From Pratylenchus scribneri (Eukaryota; Nematoda; Chromadorea; Rhabditida; Pratylenchidae): 64,000 nucleotides of DNA. The stretch lies in assembly GCA_030063045.1 (NCBI GenBank), contig JAQSEB010000020.1, positions 3,224,001-3,288,000 on the forward strand, given 5' to 3'. A model generated the notes under the pieces. It had not been told where the DNA came from. It did no database searches and worked only from the letters and a program-made list of their open reading frames with translations. The translations under genes were made by a program, and so were the position numbers. This document shows positions 28,701 to 40,788 of this stretch, one piece after another; the first letter of the stretch is position 1; every line of letters begins with the position of its first letter.

Positions 28701-29627
28701 TAAATAAAATGGATTTTCAGGGATTAGATTAAAATTAGATTAAAAGATAATGTTGAATGAATAGAATTAATGTTAAATTAGGCCCATATATAGGTTAGAT
28801 AAAATTATTCCGATTAATTAATTCTCACATAAATTTTAAAATATTTATTCAAAATTTTTATTTTTTTTTCATAGGCAATTTTGAGCAAATTGAAAGACGA
28901 TTTGGATTCCGTGCATCAACAATTGGCAGAGGAACGTGCGGCAAAAGAAAGGGAAATGGAGGGAAAAAGGCGGTTGAGGAAGGAGATATTGTCATTGCAA
29001 GAACAAATGAATGAGGGAAAAAGGAGGGAGGCAGAATTGCAATCGGCCCAAAGGCAATTAAAAATGGATTGCCTCAAATTGGAGGAGGAAAAGCGAATTT
29101 ATGCAGCGGATTTGAGGATGATGAACAAAAGAATGGAAATTTTACAAAATGCATTCAATGCCGATTGCCTTGGAGGAGGAGGAGGGGGCAGTGGGGGAGG
29201 AAGTATTGGAGGTAAAAAATAAAATATTAAATGGGAATTGGCAAAATTTAATCAATTTTGGGACAAAAAGAAAAGGGAATTGGCCATAATTTTATGTATT
29301 TAATATGTATTAGAAAAAAAAATTAAAAATTAAATGTTATAATTTTGCTAAATAAAAGTATTCTTGAATAAATTAAATTATTATTTTAAAATGAAAAAAT
29401 TCCCAATATTTTCCCCATTGAATTTCACAGCTGGCCGAACATTTTCCTCAATCTGTGGAGGCAGCGAATTGGGCGATTTGGAGGAGGGAATAATGATTTT
29501 GGAAGGAGGAGGGGCCAATGAAAATGATGAGGAAACAGAAAATGGGGCCGCAGATTCATTGGAAAATTTTGATGGTGCAAATTCGGATACGGTCGAAGGA
29601 TCATCTTCGGGAGGAGGAGAAAAATGA
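22768..29627 (+). CDS. Class-XVIII-like myosin heavy chain lacking most of the motor
   Basis: About 18 exons give roughly 970 residues. After a novel N-terminus (MESATIENSNENNSVNRPF..., residues 1-165) comes a converter-like segment GYPERLPFPAFCRVFRC and YRLGLSQILLQREVLDELI (matches RLGLSQVFFRAGTLARLEE of MYO18A), an IQ-like helix IIAFQANCRRYLVKKKLLKW, and the neck-tail junction SNWWKLFTQIRPLIPI (WPWWKLFTTVRPLI in MYO18A). The rest is a long coiled coil like the MYO18 tail: QLELELDEMRSEMSRAQLEL, EDCWETDEK, LKRQLADAIDREHFAQQKAQ, ISKLKDDL-type helices, RIYAADLRMMNKRMEILQNA, ending in a Gly run and an acidic tail. No P-loop, switch I or switch II was found upstream, where a divergent gene already occupies the DNA. 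Expected role: actin-bundle or Golgi/cortex scaffold without ATPase. One intron (donor at 24595, AAAG/GCAAGT) is GC-AG. Confidence 0.82.
25343..25414 (+). tRNA. tRNA-Glu (anticodon TTC), inside a myosin-like gene intron
   Basis: 72-base tRNA. Acceptor stem TCCGATG pairs with CATCGGA, discriminator A. D-arm TGGTCTAGTGGTTAGGA, anticodon arm CGTGG-TTTTCAC-CCACG with TTC at positions 34-36, T-arm CCGGGGTTCGATTCCCCG. A TTTTT run follows at 25418-25422. Same strand as the host gene. Confidence 0.97.
26544..27178. mobile_element. Non-autonomous hAT element with perfect 8-bp TSD
   Basis: Ends CAGGGGTGCCAT (left) and ATGGCAGCCCTG (right) form hAT-type inverted repeats. They are flanked by identical 8-bp copies of GTGTGACG (26536-26543 and 27179-27186), the standard hAT target-site duplication. 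The 635-bp interior holds many AAAACCCCGGCAAAA units near both ends and four tandem copies of a 31-33 bp GCCGCGCAGCGAAAAATTTGA unit around 26900-27030. No transposase is encoded. It lies wholly in an intron of the myosin-like gene. Confidence 0.95.
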
Positions 29628-29980
29628 AGGAATATGGAATGGAAAATTAAATTAATTTGATTATTTTTCCCCATAAGCAATTTTATGAAAAATTCATTAA
29701 AAAATTATACATTTTATAAATAATAAATATATTATAAATTTAATTAGCTAATTTATGAGATTATTTTGAACTAATAAAAATTTAGACTACAAATTTTTCG
29801 AGCTTAATTTTGCACATCTTCTTTAATTCATCCAACTTATTTTGCACTAAATTAATTCCACTTTTTTGAAAATAAAAGAATGAATGCCAATTTTACTTCC
29901 ATTTAAAAATAATTTGAATTTATGTAAATCATTGTTTATTCAATTGTCAATTCTCCGTCTTTCTGACTGACTTAATTCTT
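29628..29980. other. Convergent 3' regions
   Basis: 353 bp of AT-rich sequence between convergent gene ends; nothing else seen. Confidence 0.5.
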
Positions 29981-31741
29981 TCACTTTTTTGCTTCAATCA
30001 ACTCGAAATCTTTATGCTCCTCCTTAAAAATAATTAATCAAATTTAATTAATTTAATTTTTTTACCGGACTATAACTGTCATTGGCGGAAATGTAGACAA
30101 AGTATTTCTCCTCAGCATCCTTATCCTTTCGATTGACGTATAAAAGACCCATCAAATCCATGCTGGATCCTGAAAATTCCGAATATTAATAAATAAATAG
30201 GCAATTTTAGGGAAATAATATTTCCCTTAAAAACACACATTTATTACGGAAATGATCCATCAATTTACCTTCTCCCTTCTCCAATTCTGCCACCTTTTTA
30301 ATGGCATTGGCCAATTCCTCGCGTTTCTTTTTCGCTTCTTCCCAATCAAATTTGAATTCACCAGCAGTTGGAGTGTTCACAATTGAGGCAATTCCACTCT
30401 TCAAATTGGCCACATTCTGCATTGCCTCCACAATTTCTGCTGAGCCATTCTAATTAGTGAAGGGGAATTAAATAAAAAATTTTCGAATAGAATTTTTGAA
30501 TATTTTTTCCAAATTTAAATGGCTTTTTTTACAATATATTATTTTATCCTTCCTAATTTGTTATTATTTTATATTACAGTACATCTTTAGTGGGGCCCTG
30601 TTGGATAAAAATAGCTCCAGGGATAATCAATCAATTTTGTGCCTTTTGGCAATTTATAAAGAGATTAAATTAGATGAATGATTTAATTTACAAAAATTAA
30701 ATTAATTATTTGATGGGAAAAGCTCCACATGTTTCTATTGGTTCAATCAGTTTTTAAAAAATCTGCTGGGCTACTAATTTTATTAATCCACCTCTCCCAC
30801 TCCCACCCACCTCTTTTGTAGGTCCATTTTTTCCACCAATCCAAATGCCGCCAATTGCATATTCCACTTTCTTCCCATTGCCCCTCTTCTTTTTCAGCAA
30901 ATATGCCATTTTCTGTAAAAAATTAATTCCAAAAACATAATATTTTCTTTCATTTTAGTAACCTTAATGCAATGCATTGTTCGCACAAATCGAACTTGGC
31001 TCTTCACAAATCCACTCTCCACATTGAACAAATCCTTCGACTCCGAACCTTTGATCAATTTGTGAATGGCTCCACCCTGATTGGCCCATTCCGAAAGTTG
31101 ATCGGCCATTTCCTCATTTCCCCTTTCCACAATGTCAAAATTGGATGTTGGATCCTTTATTTAATAAAATATTAAAAATTGGAATAATATTTGAATTGCC
31201 CACCTCCTTAATTTCGAACTTTTCAAATTCATCTGCTGAAAATCCAGGCAATCCCATCGAATATCCTTCCGTTTTGTATTCCTCTTCTTTTCCCTTTCGT
31301 TCGTTGATCTTTTCTTTCACATCTTTATCGTCACCCTTGATTTTTTTCAACAATGAATTCACATTCTTCAAATCAGCGGTATCGCCCGTAAAATTGGCAG
31401 TTGAATAATTGCAATACAATAAATCGTTTGGATTCACTAAAAAATGAATATATGAATTATTTAAAATTTTAAGAAAATAGAATAAAAGGAAATTATTTTA
31501 AAAATAATATTTTTTGGTACAATTTAATTTTGTGCCGAAAAAGTGAATAATTAAAATTTGGGCTTTGAGAAATTAAATTAATATTAAAAAGCAACCCAAT
31601 TTGATATCCAATTTTAATTTTAATTTCATTTAATTTTATTTAAATATTACCATCTTTCTCATCAATTTGCCCATCCAAATGGGAAATGCCAAAAATGATG
31701 GTCAAAATGAAGAAAAAATGAATATTTTGTTGAATATTCAT
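29981..31741 (-). CDS. Secreted nematode protein of unknown function
   Basis: Begins with a signal peptide (MNIQQNIHFFFILTIIFGIS, cleavage near HLDG). About seven minus-strand exons give roughly 290 residues: NDLLYCNYSTANFTGDTADL, a Lys/Glu-rich helical stretch (LKKIKGDDKDVKEKINERKG), YSMGLPGFSADEFEKFEI, NEEMADQLSEWANQGGAIHK, FVKSQVRFVRTMHCIKV, MAYLLKKKRGNGKKVEYAIG then GIWIGGKNGPTKE, VEAMQNVANLKSGIASIVNT, FDWEEAKKKREELANAIKKV and a final GLLYVNRKDKDAEEKYFVYI ... EEHKDFELIEAKK. Few cysteines, mixed alpha/beta character. I do not recognise the family. No retention signal or transmembrane helix is visible, so export is likely. It lies tail-to-tail with the myosin-like gene. Confidence 0.7.
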
Positions 31742-32222
31742 TTTAGATTGAGAGGAAAATATAATCTAAAAATAAAAAATGTGGGAGAAAATTGAAATAA
31801 TTGCCAAAGGGCAGTTAGAAGTAATGGACATAAAATGTAAGCACATTATCAAAATCCAATGAAATTAATTAATATAAAAATATTATTTTTGGTTAAAATG
31901 ATGCAATTAAAATAAAATGGATGAAATTAATGGAAGAAAATGATGATTAATGGAGAAATATAAATTAATAAATTTAACGCCCAATTTGAGGGATGGGATT
32001 CGACCGAAATGAATGAATCATTTTGAAAAGCGATGAATTTATTATTTTGCTGGGAAAAATAATAATTTTGTTGTTCGATGATGATTGGTGACGCACATAT
32101 ATTTTTGTGAATTAATTTAATATACTGTAATCGAAAAAAAATATTAAATTTATACAAAATTTAAAATAAATAAAATCAATTTACAATAATTATAATTTGT
32201 ACAAAATACTGATAAAAAATAA
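31742..32222. other. Intergenic AT-rich spacer
   Basis: 480 bp; contains the upstream region of the secreted-protein gene and the 3' flank of the GPCR gene. Nothing else seen. Confidence 0.4.
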
Positions 32223-33934
32223 TTAAATGATTTCCGAATTTTGTCCCTCCTTTTTGTTCATTTCGTCGTCAATTTTGCCGCACAAACTTTGCCGTTGATT
32301 TTGCTGCAAAATTTTGTCGAAATAATATTGGCTTCGATTTTGGCGAAGAGCAAAAAAGAGATCACGAAAGGCACGGCTTAAAATTAATTTTCAAATTATT
32401 AATTAAAAATAAATAATTCTCACGTGAAAATGAAGCAAACAATTGGCATAATTAGTGAATTAAAATTCATCAATAAATTTGACAAATCTGGGAGCCAAGC
32501 AAATTCGGCATATTCAAAAAGATTGCCAAATGAAATTCTGAAGGAAATTAATTTAAAATTATAATAATGGGAAATAATTAATTGATTTGATTTACATCAC
32601 TAAACGAAGGGAAATGGCCATTGTGGTGCAAACAAAAAATGCACAAAAAACTGTGATGGTCATCAACGCTGTCCGATGTTCAGTTTGTAAACGATTTTGG
32701 AAAAGTTGTTGCTAAAAATTAATTAATTAATTTTAAATTAATAATTTTAAAATGAACATTTTCTCTGGAATCTGCAATAATTCGGAGGCAATTATAATTG
32801 AACCAAATCAACATGGACATTGGAATTATGTAGACCCCAAATCCGTACAAAAAACCTTCAAAAAAATTTAATTATTTTTAAAAAATTAAAATAAATTTAA
32901 TATTTTGAATTAATTTTTTCACCTTCTTGGAGGACAATATAAATTGTGGAAAAACGCAGGACACTTTCCACTGATTCCTCCACATTTTCGGTTGTTGGTG
33001 ATTTTTCCAATTCCCACCAACGGATGGAATTCATGGCTAAAATTGATCAAATAAAAATATTCATTAAAATTAATTAAATTTACCAATTGCCATTAAAATG
33101 CATGCAAATATGCAAATTTTGCTGTGCCGAACAAATTGAAGCCGCCGTTTCCACGGATTGCTGGGATGGCAAATTGAATGGAAACGATGGCCACAAACCA
33201 AGGTGAGCAGCCAAATTGAACTGAAAACAATGGAATTGGGGGAAAATATATTTAATAATGATGGAATTCACGAATAATTGGAGGCCATCAATAAAGGATA
33301 AAATATTTTTACGGCTTTGGAATTGAAATTGCTGATTGCGGTGGCCTCCGCAGGGAATCGAACATCGTCGATGAACTAAAATTAAAATGATGGAAAATGA
33401 AATACAAATTAAAATATTAAAATCATTTTTAATTTTGACTTGTTCAATTGCGGGCGTAATTATGACGGGAAAAGTGAATAACAATTGGCCAATATTGCAA
33501 AGTGACATTGCCCCAAGATAATGAATCTAATTTTGAATTGAATTTAAATGAAAATAAATTCACCCACCAAAACAGTTTTGCGATAATATTCCCGATTATT
33601 TGTGACCATAATGAAGACGCCAAGACAGGCGGCATTGAAAAGAATGCCCAAAAGGCAAAGAATTGGTTGGATGTAGAGAACGAGGATGCAACTGAATTGA
33701 ATGAATGAATGAATGAATGAATTGGATTGTTTTTTGGGAATATTTTCTACTAAATTAAAATGTATTTTCGTTAAGCGGCCGGCCTAATTTCAGTAAAAAT
33801 GATTATTCAATTTATTTGAAATTACTTTTATTTTATTAATGATTTAATCAAAATAATAGTGTGCACAATTCCAATTCCAACCTTATCAATTCCGGAATGC
33901 TCATCATTTGCGAATTTGCCAAAGGGATGATCAT
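32223..33934 (-). CDS. Rhodopsin-class peptide GPCR (FMRFamide-receptor-like)
   Basis: Seven hydrophobic segments can be read over about nine minus-strand exons: TM1 CILVLYIQPILCLLGILFNA (GILFN carries the TM1 asparagine), TM2 SLCNIGQLLFTFPVIITPAI, TM3 SIWLLTLVCGHRF followed by HSICHPSNPWKR (in the DRY position, like GHRF/ERF variants of nematode peptide receptors), TM4 ICIFACILMAI, TM5 GFGVYIIPMSMLIWFNY, TM6 ALMTITVFCAFFVCTTMAIS, TM7 NLLMNFNSLIMPIVCFIFT (N...P motif), and a cytoplasmic tail with RAFRDLFFALRQNRSQYY. The pattern best fits the nematode frpr/FMRFamide-receptor group acting at the neuronal or muscle plasma membrane. The first exon (start at 33934 or a later Met) is inferred from phase; the N-terminus carries a TTCATTCATT microsatellite. 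Ligand unknown. Confidence 0.8.
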
Positions 33935-36900
33935 GGGAATGCGAGAAAGCAAAGAACAAATTGAAGAGGAAAATTTGGAAATTGAAATGGATGGAGAAGT
34001 TTGATGTTTGATGTAGAAAAAAATAAAATTATGTTGGAAAATATTCCAAATCGTGTCCGGCTTTTGGTCAATTCCAGCAGAGCATGATGTCCTCGTCTGC
34101 TTTTGACACAAATGACAAATGAGTATTTGGATGAATGAATGAATTGGATGTTTGGAAGTAATTTGACGCCTTTTTTGTTGGCAATTTAGCGTGAAACAAA
34201 TTTTGGTCAACAAGGACAGTCAGCTGTTATTTGTCTTTTCCAGACATTTTCTGGTTAATTCCTTTTATGCTTTGATGTTGTTAAAATTGTTGAAAAATTG
34301 CAACAAAAATGTCATGAATTTAATATAGTTAAAAATATGTAAATGAGGATGTTTACACCTATAAAAATTTGGCTAATTTTATTAATGGAAAAGGAAGTTT
34401 TTTTTTTGTAAATTGGCTTCATTTTCTAAGTTGTTTTTGTTTTTACATAAAAAGGAATATTTTTAGAAAATTTGAATGATTTTTGATCAAAATTAATTAA
34501 GAATTTTATCTAAATATGGGAATGGAGGGAAGGCAAAATGCCCGCCTTTTTTCAATAAATAAATTGGAATATTCTCTTCCAATTTGTGTTGGATAATCAA
34601 ATTTTGAAAGAATCCATTGGAATATGACGTAAAAAGGGGGAATGCCGATAAATTAATAAACAAAATATACCATTTCTGACAATAAATTACTAAATTGGTT
34701 TAAATCTATTCCAAAATGGACAATTTAATTAAAAAGGGAGCATTTTGTTTTGGTTCAATTTGAATGCGATGGCATTATAGTAAAATAAATTATACAATTC
34801 TTTTTTTATGCCATTTAAGCAAAGATTACAAAAATTCAACAAATTTGCATTTTCACGGTTAAAAAAACCTATAAATCAGGCATTGTTTTTTTTAGTTTTA
34901 TGATATACAAAATATTTAAATATTTTTGCCTACTTTTAGAACAGCAAAAAAATTGTCCAAAAATATTCATTAACATTAATAGGAAAATTAATTAATAATG
35001 AATTAATGCGAACGCGAGGGGATGAAATATATTAATTTTAATGAAAGCATTAAAATGGGGAAAAAAGCGAAAACACATTCTCTCCTAGGCCTAGGGCACT
35101 TATTTGCCTTCCTCAAAAAGGGAAGCCCCCATCCCAATTCTCGGCCCAAAAATTGTTCCCCGGAAGCCAATTGACCCCCTGCCCTCTCCTTCTCCCCATT
35201 AAAAACGTCATTTTGCCTTGCGGCTTCATTCGGCCAACAGCAATTTGGCCAAATTCACCTCCCCCAATTCTATGGCCAATTTTATTGGTAAAGAAGAAAT
35301 TAAAATTTCCCACGGGAATTTCACTTCCCCTCAAAAGATGAATGGATGGACCCCCAAAGGGGCGCCAATAATATTTAATTATGCCTCACATCCTTTCTAT
35401 TTTTGGAATATGTCTAATTGGGTGCAAAAATTGAATTTGAAATTTTTTGTTGAATTTTTATAAAAATTTTTTTCCTTTTTGAATTTGAAAGTGAATATTA
35501 ATTTAATTTTGTTGGAAAATTAATTTTAAATTAATAATTTAATTCTTTTATGGGGAAATATTTTTTTCACGAATTATTAAATTAATTTATTCCAAAATCA
35601 TTGATTTATTTGAAAGTTTTGCCTTCAATTTTTGAAGATTTTAGGATGACTTCAATTTGCTTTAAAAGGACAGCATTTTTTTTTTTGTAAAATGTCAATC
35701 AAAACCCAAATGGCCAAAATTATTAAAAAAATATTATTAAAGGAGACAATTATATAGGTAAATGAAAAACATTTAAATATTTGTAATAAAGCTAAAAATA
35801 GCAAAATTCTAGAATTTATTCTTTATTATATTTATGGTACTTTTTTGAAGGTGCAAAGATACGGCTCTTGTGGAATAAGCAGTAGATAATTTTATTAAAG
35901 TGCTATTAAAAATAAAATAATAAAAATTGGAATATATTAGTAAATATGGAAAAAGCAAATTTATTTATTTATAAGGCAAAAAATGAATGGCACAGGAAAT
36001 GATGTTTATTAATTAAATTTTGGTCCAAAAGGATAATATTCAAAGAACAGATTGCTTTGATTTGATTATCTAAAAAATATTAAAATAATTGAAGAATTGC
36101 AGGTGAAAATGGAAAATTAAATTTGCATTAACAGAAAACACATTCTATGAATTAATGTAAAATTTTTAGATATTTTTATTTTAAATGGAATATGAAGAAT
36201 GTGTGTTTTTAGATTAAAAAGAATTTTTAAAAATTAGATAAAAATTTATAAAAATGGCTATAATTTGCGCAATAAATTATCTTATCTAGAAAATGAATAT
36301 TGTCTTTTTTGTCGGATTAATCCATTTTAGCGAGAAGAAACAAAAATAATCAATATATTTAGGACAAAAATATTCATTTGGCCCAGGGTCCAACCATCCA
36401 TATTATTTACTCATCAGATGATGCCAATCTATTATATTTTTATTTGGTTATATGTATAATGGATTTGGAATAGTCCCAAAAATGGGATGGATATTTTTGG
36501 AAAAAGAATTATTTTTATGCAAATTTTCAGATTGGAAATTATTCCAAATATTAAAAATAAAATAGGGGATATTTGTATAATCCAAATAGTAAGAAATAAG
36601 GAAAAACAAATTATGGAACTATTTCCAATATTGGCAGCAGTCATTGAATGTTTTTATTGAATTTGCCTAGAGGCAAAAGAAGGCACAAATTGGAAATTGG
36701 ACAATACTTTATTTTCTCGAATATATTCCTAAATTTCATTTAATTATTTTTTTTAACAAATATTAATATTATTAAAGTATGAACCAAAATACCTTTTTTA
36801 TAGAAAAGATAAAGGGAATAAAAAAAGATAAATTTATTCAAAAATATATTTTTGGTTAAAAATTTCACAATTAAAATTATTAAAAAACAAAAATGATTAA

Positions 36901-36949
36901 TGTTAAAGCTAACAAAAAGTGGATAATTATTCTCCCAAATTTCATTCCC
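33935..36949. other. 3 kb gene-poor region
   Basis: AT-rich throughout except 35085-35370, which is more GC-rich and open in several frames without a recognisable product. Likely the regulatory region of the GPCR gene plus non-coding sequence. No RNA gene or repeat structure was identified. Confidence 0.4.
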
Positions 36950-39900
36950 TCAACTGCATAATCCACATGATTGGGCGCATTGTTGCAATTTCATTCCCTT
37001 CGTATAAACTTTGCTAGCACAAAATGCTGGGCCCCACATATCACAACTGAGGCAAAATTCCATTAAAAATTTATTATTTTTGAATTAAACCAACTCTGGT
37101 TTGTATCTGTCCCTGCATTGGAATGATTCAGGAATGCAATGTCCACAAGTCATTCGGCAACTTTTGCTCATTATATGGAAATATGCCTTCAAAATGGTTA
37201 AAAAATTGGCCGTCCAAAGTTAATTAATTACCCGATTTTTGCATAAATTCATATTCCCAATACAATTATCCGTGTCCACATCGTTGCAATTTGGATCTGT
37301 TACAAATTTTTTATCAATATTTTGATTGGTATTTTTCTAATATTTTTAATTTACAATTTCAAATCTTAATTATAATCAAAAATTATGTCATTGATGTATT
37401 TATTAGCCCTAATCTAAGGCTGAATTTGTTCGAGATGAAAGTGGGCCTAGATCCTCGCTCCGGGGTCCGGGCCTTCGTCGGAGGCCTAAAAGCTTCCCAA
37501 TGGCCCAAAAACGGGTAGAGGTTTGAGGGGAAAGAATCTTTAAATGATTATTTATCTGTTGTGCGGGAAAAATGCGATAAAAGTGAATATTTTTGTGGAA
37601 AATGAGTGGGTTTAAAAAATGTATATTGAGGCAATATTTGATTGATAGGGCGACGGGGCGATTAGGCAAAAAGTGGGGGGGGGGGGGGGGTTGAGGTAGG
37701 GGTACAGTAGAATGAATAGGAAGGCCCTTTTAGGCATTGTTGGCATTGATAGTATTTAACTGACATTTATGTTTTTAAATTTTTATTTTAATAATTTATT
37801 GTATCTCGAATGCCTCTATATTTTTTGGCCCGAAAATTCTAGAACATTAAATGCAACTTTCGATGAATAAATTCGAATATTGACCAAAATACCCACCTCT
37901 TTCCGGTTTTACATTTACACTCTCGAAATTGTCCACCTCAGTTTGTGAAGCAATTCCACCATTTTGGCTACCTTTAAATGTTTTTTTGGCACATTAAATG
38001 TTTTCACTTATTAATTCAAATTACCTCCTCCTCCTTCCCCTCCACCTGCCTTGATCACTTCTTCCATTGCTTCTTTGGCCTTTTGGATCAATGAATTCTT
38101 TGCATTTTCAGTCACTTCGGCCAACGATTTTTTTGCCTCCTCAAATGCTTTATTCAAGGATTTTTCTGCCTCCGTTTCTGCCTCAATCAGTGACTCCTTT
38201 CCATCCAATATTGCGGTTTCCACGGCCGCCGATGGACTGGCTTCATTCGAAGATTTCTTTTCTTTTGATGATTTTTCCTTCGTTGCTTTTTTCGCTGCTT
38301 GCGGCGTTTTTCCTGCTTTTACTTTTTCTTGCTGTTTGGCTGTCTTTAATGAAAAATATGGGAATTTTGGTTAAATTAAATAATGATAATGAAGATAAAT
38401 TGAATGGTACTTCTTAACTTCTTAATTATCTACCTCCTCAGATTGAATGAAGGTTCCCCTAATTAGGATGATTAGGTATAGGGTTTTTGGGTTATGGATA
38501 GTGAGATTATACTCTGAATGACCCTAATCTTATACCGGATGGCCCTGCAGGTTACCGTTAGCTTTCTCCATTGATCAAAAAATTGGAAAATAGATAATTA
38601 AAAAGTATCAATTAAATTTCATTAAAAATGTGCCATAACAATTCCCTGAATATTCTATTTCTCCCAAAATTCACCTTATCAATTTTTTCTTCTCCTTCTT
38701 TTTCCACTTTTTTCACTGATTTGTCCGCTTCTTCTTTTGCATTCTGGATTCTTTTTTCCGCCTTTGTAATTGCCATTTCCAACTCCGCTTTTGCCAGTTT
38801 TTCCCCTGCCTTCATTTTATCAATTGCTCCTTTTGAATTTGTTTTTGTCATTTCCAAGGCTTTGTCCTTCGTTTCCTCAATGTCCGCTTCAGCCTTTTCT
38901 TTTGCCAATTTCACCTCCTCCTCCGCCCTTTCACCCTCTTTTGCGATTTTTTCTTCCCCTTTCTCTTCGGTTTTTTCCTCTTTGGCTACTGCATTTTCTG
39001 CGGCAGTCTATAAATATGTTTTTTACAAAATTATTTGAGAATTTTCTTTGAAGTAAATTTCAATTAATTAGTATTTATTTATACTTTAATAATACATCCC
39101 CTTTCCTTTCCCTTTTTGATTTCTTCCGAACAATAATGAGATAATATTAATTTGGCGAAAAAAATACTGAATTTGGCGAAAACTTTTCGTGTCGAAAAAA
39201 ATTATATTTTTGAGGCCATATAACTTGGCCCTAATTAGGGGTTTAGGGCTAGGGTTAGGTTCAGGGCAGGCATGGGATTAGGGGCTAAGGGCTAGGGGTT
39301 AGGGAATCTTAAAGAAGTCTGATTTGGCCAAGTTATATGGCCTCAAAAAAATAATATTTTTCGACACGAAAAGTTTTCACCAAATTCAGTATTTTTTTCG
39401 CCAAATTAAATGACTTCCAAGAATAATTATTAATAAAATTAAATTTTATTCTATGCAAATTAAACAATTTTAAGCTAATTTATTTTATTAAAATTTTCCC
39501 GAATAATCCTTATTCAACCTTTTCTAATAATTCTAATTCGTTTTTTACCTCAATTTTTTCATTCGGTTTCTCCGGCGGATTCCCAGTTAAATCCTTCAAT
39601 TTCTTCGTCAATTCTTCAACCGCCAATTTTTTTGCACTGCTAATTTCATCATTTGCTTTTGTGATTTCCGGATCCACTTCTGTTTCAACCGTAGTTTTGA
39701 GTGAATTCAAGTTAGTTTCCGCATTCTCTTTTGCTTTTGTGAATTTCCCCACTTCTTCTCCCCTTTGAGCCTCAATTTCGGCTGATTCCTAAAAACACAA
39801 ATGTAATATAACAATGAATGGGGTATTGGGTATTATTATTTACATTTTTAGGTGAATTTTGGTTGATCAGAAAAAAAAAAACAATAAAATATATTTATTT

Positions 39901-40788
39901 TCTCGTGAAATATTTTTTTATTTCAAATTCGCTTTTGTTTATTTTAATATTATCTTAATTTTCATTTTTTTTTTCACTTACAGTTGGATAATTATTTTTA
40001 ATCTCTGATGAGATTTTGGCATCAAGATCCTCGGTGGCCTTTTTTAAAGCAGCTTCAACCATCAGCTTGGCTTTTTGCAATGCAATATTCATTGCATTTG
40101 TCACTTCAAGTCCCTAAAATTATTATTACATTTTTTATTCAATAAATTCCCACATTTATTTTAATTATTATTTCTTTTGAATTTATTCCAAAATTATGCC
40201 CGATTTATAGTCAAATCACTGTTTTTTGCATCATTAATTCAGTGTCTGTTTCGTTCCCAATTTTTATAATCGGGAAATTAATTATTGAATTATAATTGTA
40301 GGACAAAAAATCGTTTTCAGAGTTGGGCCAAAATTGATTGTAAAGGAAAATTATGATTGCGCGACAAAGCCATCCCCAAATATAAATCAATTTCATTGTT
40401 CCACCATTCACCTGTTTTTTAACTTCCTCCGCATTTTGTTCAATTGCATTCTCCAATTTGCCCACATCTGTGTCGTCTTTTGCATTATTTATGGCATTTT
40501 CTTTTGCTTTTTTAATTTTTGTAAGCGCATCTTCTTTTATATCCTTCAAATTTTGCAATTCCCTTTTAATGGGATCCTCCTTGATGGACAAAACATCGTT
40601 GGCTCTCGTAATTTCATCATTCATTTGTCTTTGAAAATCCGCAGCGGCTGCAATAACATCGTCCTCTTTAAATTTTAAATTTATTTTGATTTATAAATAT
40701 TCCATATATTTTTACTTCCTGTTCCGGCGATGGCGAAATTAATGAAATTGATGGGAAGAAATAATGCAATAATGTAAATTATTTTCAT
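36950..40788 (-). CDS. Secreted Lys/Glu-rich helical protein with two C-terminal ShKT domains
   Basis: About ten exons, roughly 560 residues. Signal peptide MKIIYIIALFLPINFINFAI ends near AGTG. Residues about 30-440 are a continuous charged helix (for example LQNLKDIKEDALTKIKKAKE, LQKAKLMVEAALKKATEDLD, AETNLNSLKTTVETEVDPEI, AEADIEETKDKALEMTKTNS, AFEEAKKSLAEVTENAKNSL) resembling apolipoprotein- or LEA-type repeats, followed by a glycine-rich hinge (AGGGEGGGG). Two ShKT modules end the protein: CNDVDTDNCIGNMNLC ... MSKSCRMTCGHC, and CRDRYKPDCDMWGPAFC ... MKLQQCAQSCGLC, six cysteines each. The last intron is GT-AG using the donor inside AAACCAGA/GTTGG. The intron between the helix and ShKT exons holds a copy of a dispersed repeat and a 16-G tract; another intron holds a foldback element. 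Function unknown; ShKT domains suggest channel binding or protease-associated roles. Confidence 0.8.
37435..37748 (+). repeat. Dispersed ~300 bp repeat, copy A
   Basis: From GGGCCTAGATCCTCG to TTAGGCATTGTTGGCATTG. Shares with the other copies GAGGCAATATTTGATTGATAGGG, GCGATTAGGCAAAAA, GGGGTACAGTAGAA and GGAA...TTAGGCATTGTT. Contains a run of 16 G at 37675-37690. Lies in an intron of the ShKT gene. Confidence 0.85.
39147..39409. mobile_element. 263-bp foldback element flanked by TTAA
   Basis: Left arm TTTGGCGAAAAAAATACTGA... and right arm ...TCAGTATTTTTTTCGCCAAA are inverted repeats of about 80 bp, flanked by TTAA on each side (39147-39150, 39406-39409). The 95-bp centre is telomere-like (GGGGCTAAGGGCTAGGGGTT). 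In an intron of the ShKT gene. No ORF. Confidence 0.85.

Noticed and set aside
38051..39051. Plus-strand Ser/Phe/Pro-rich open frames of 93-136 codons
   Set aside because: They are the antisense of the Lys/Glu/Ala-rich helix exons on the minus strand, whose codon bias creates long opposite-strand frames.
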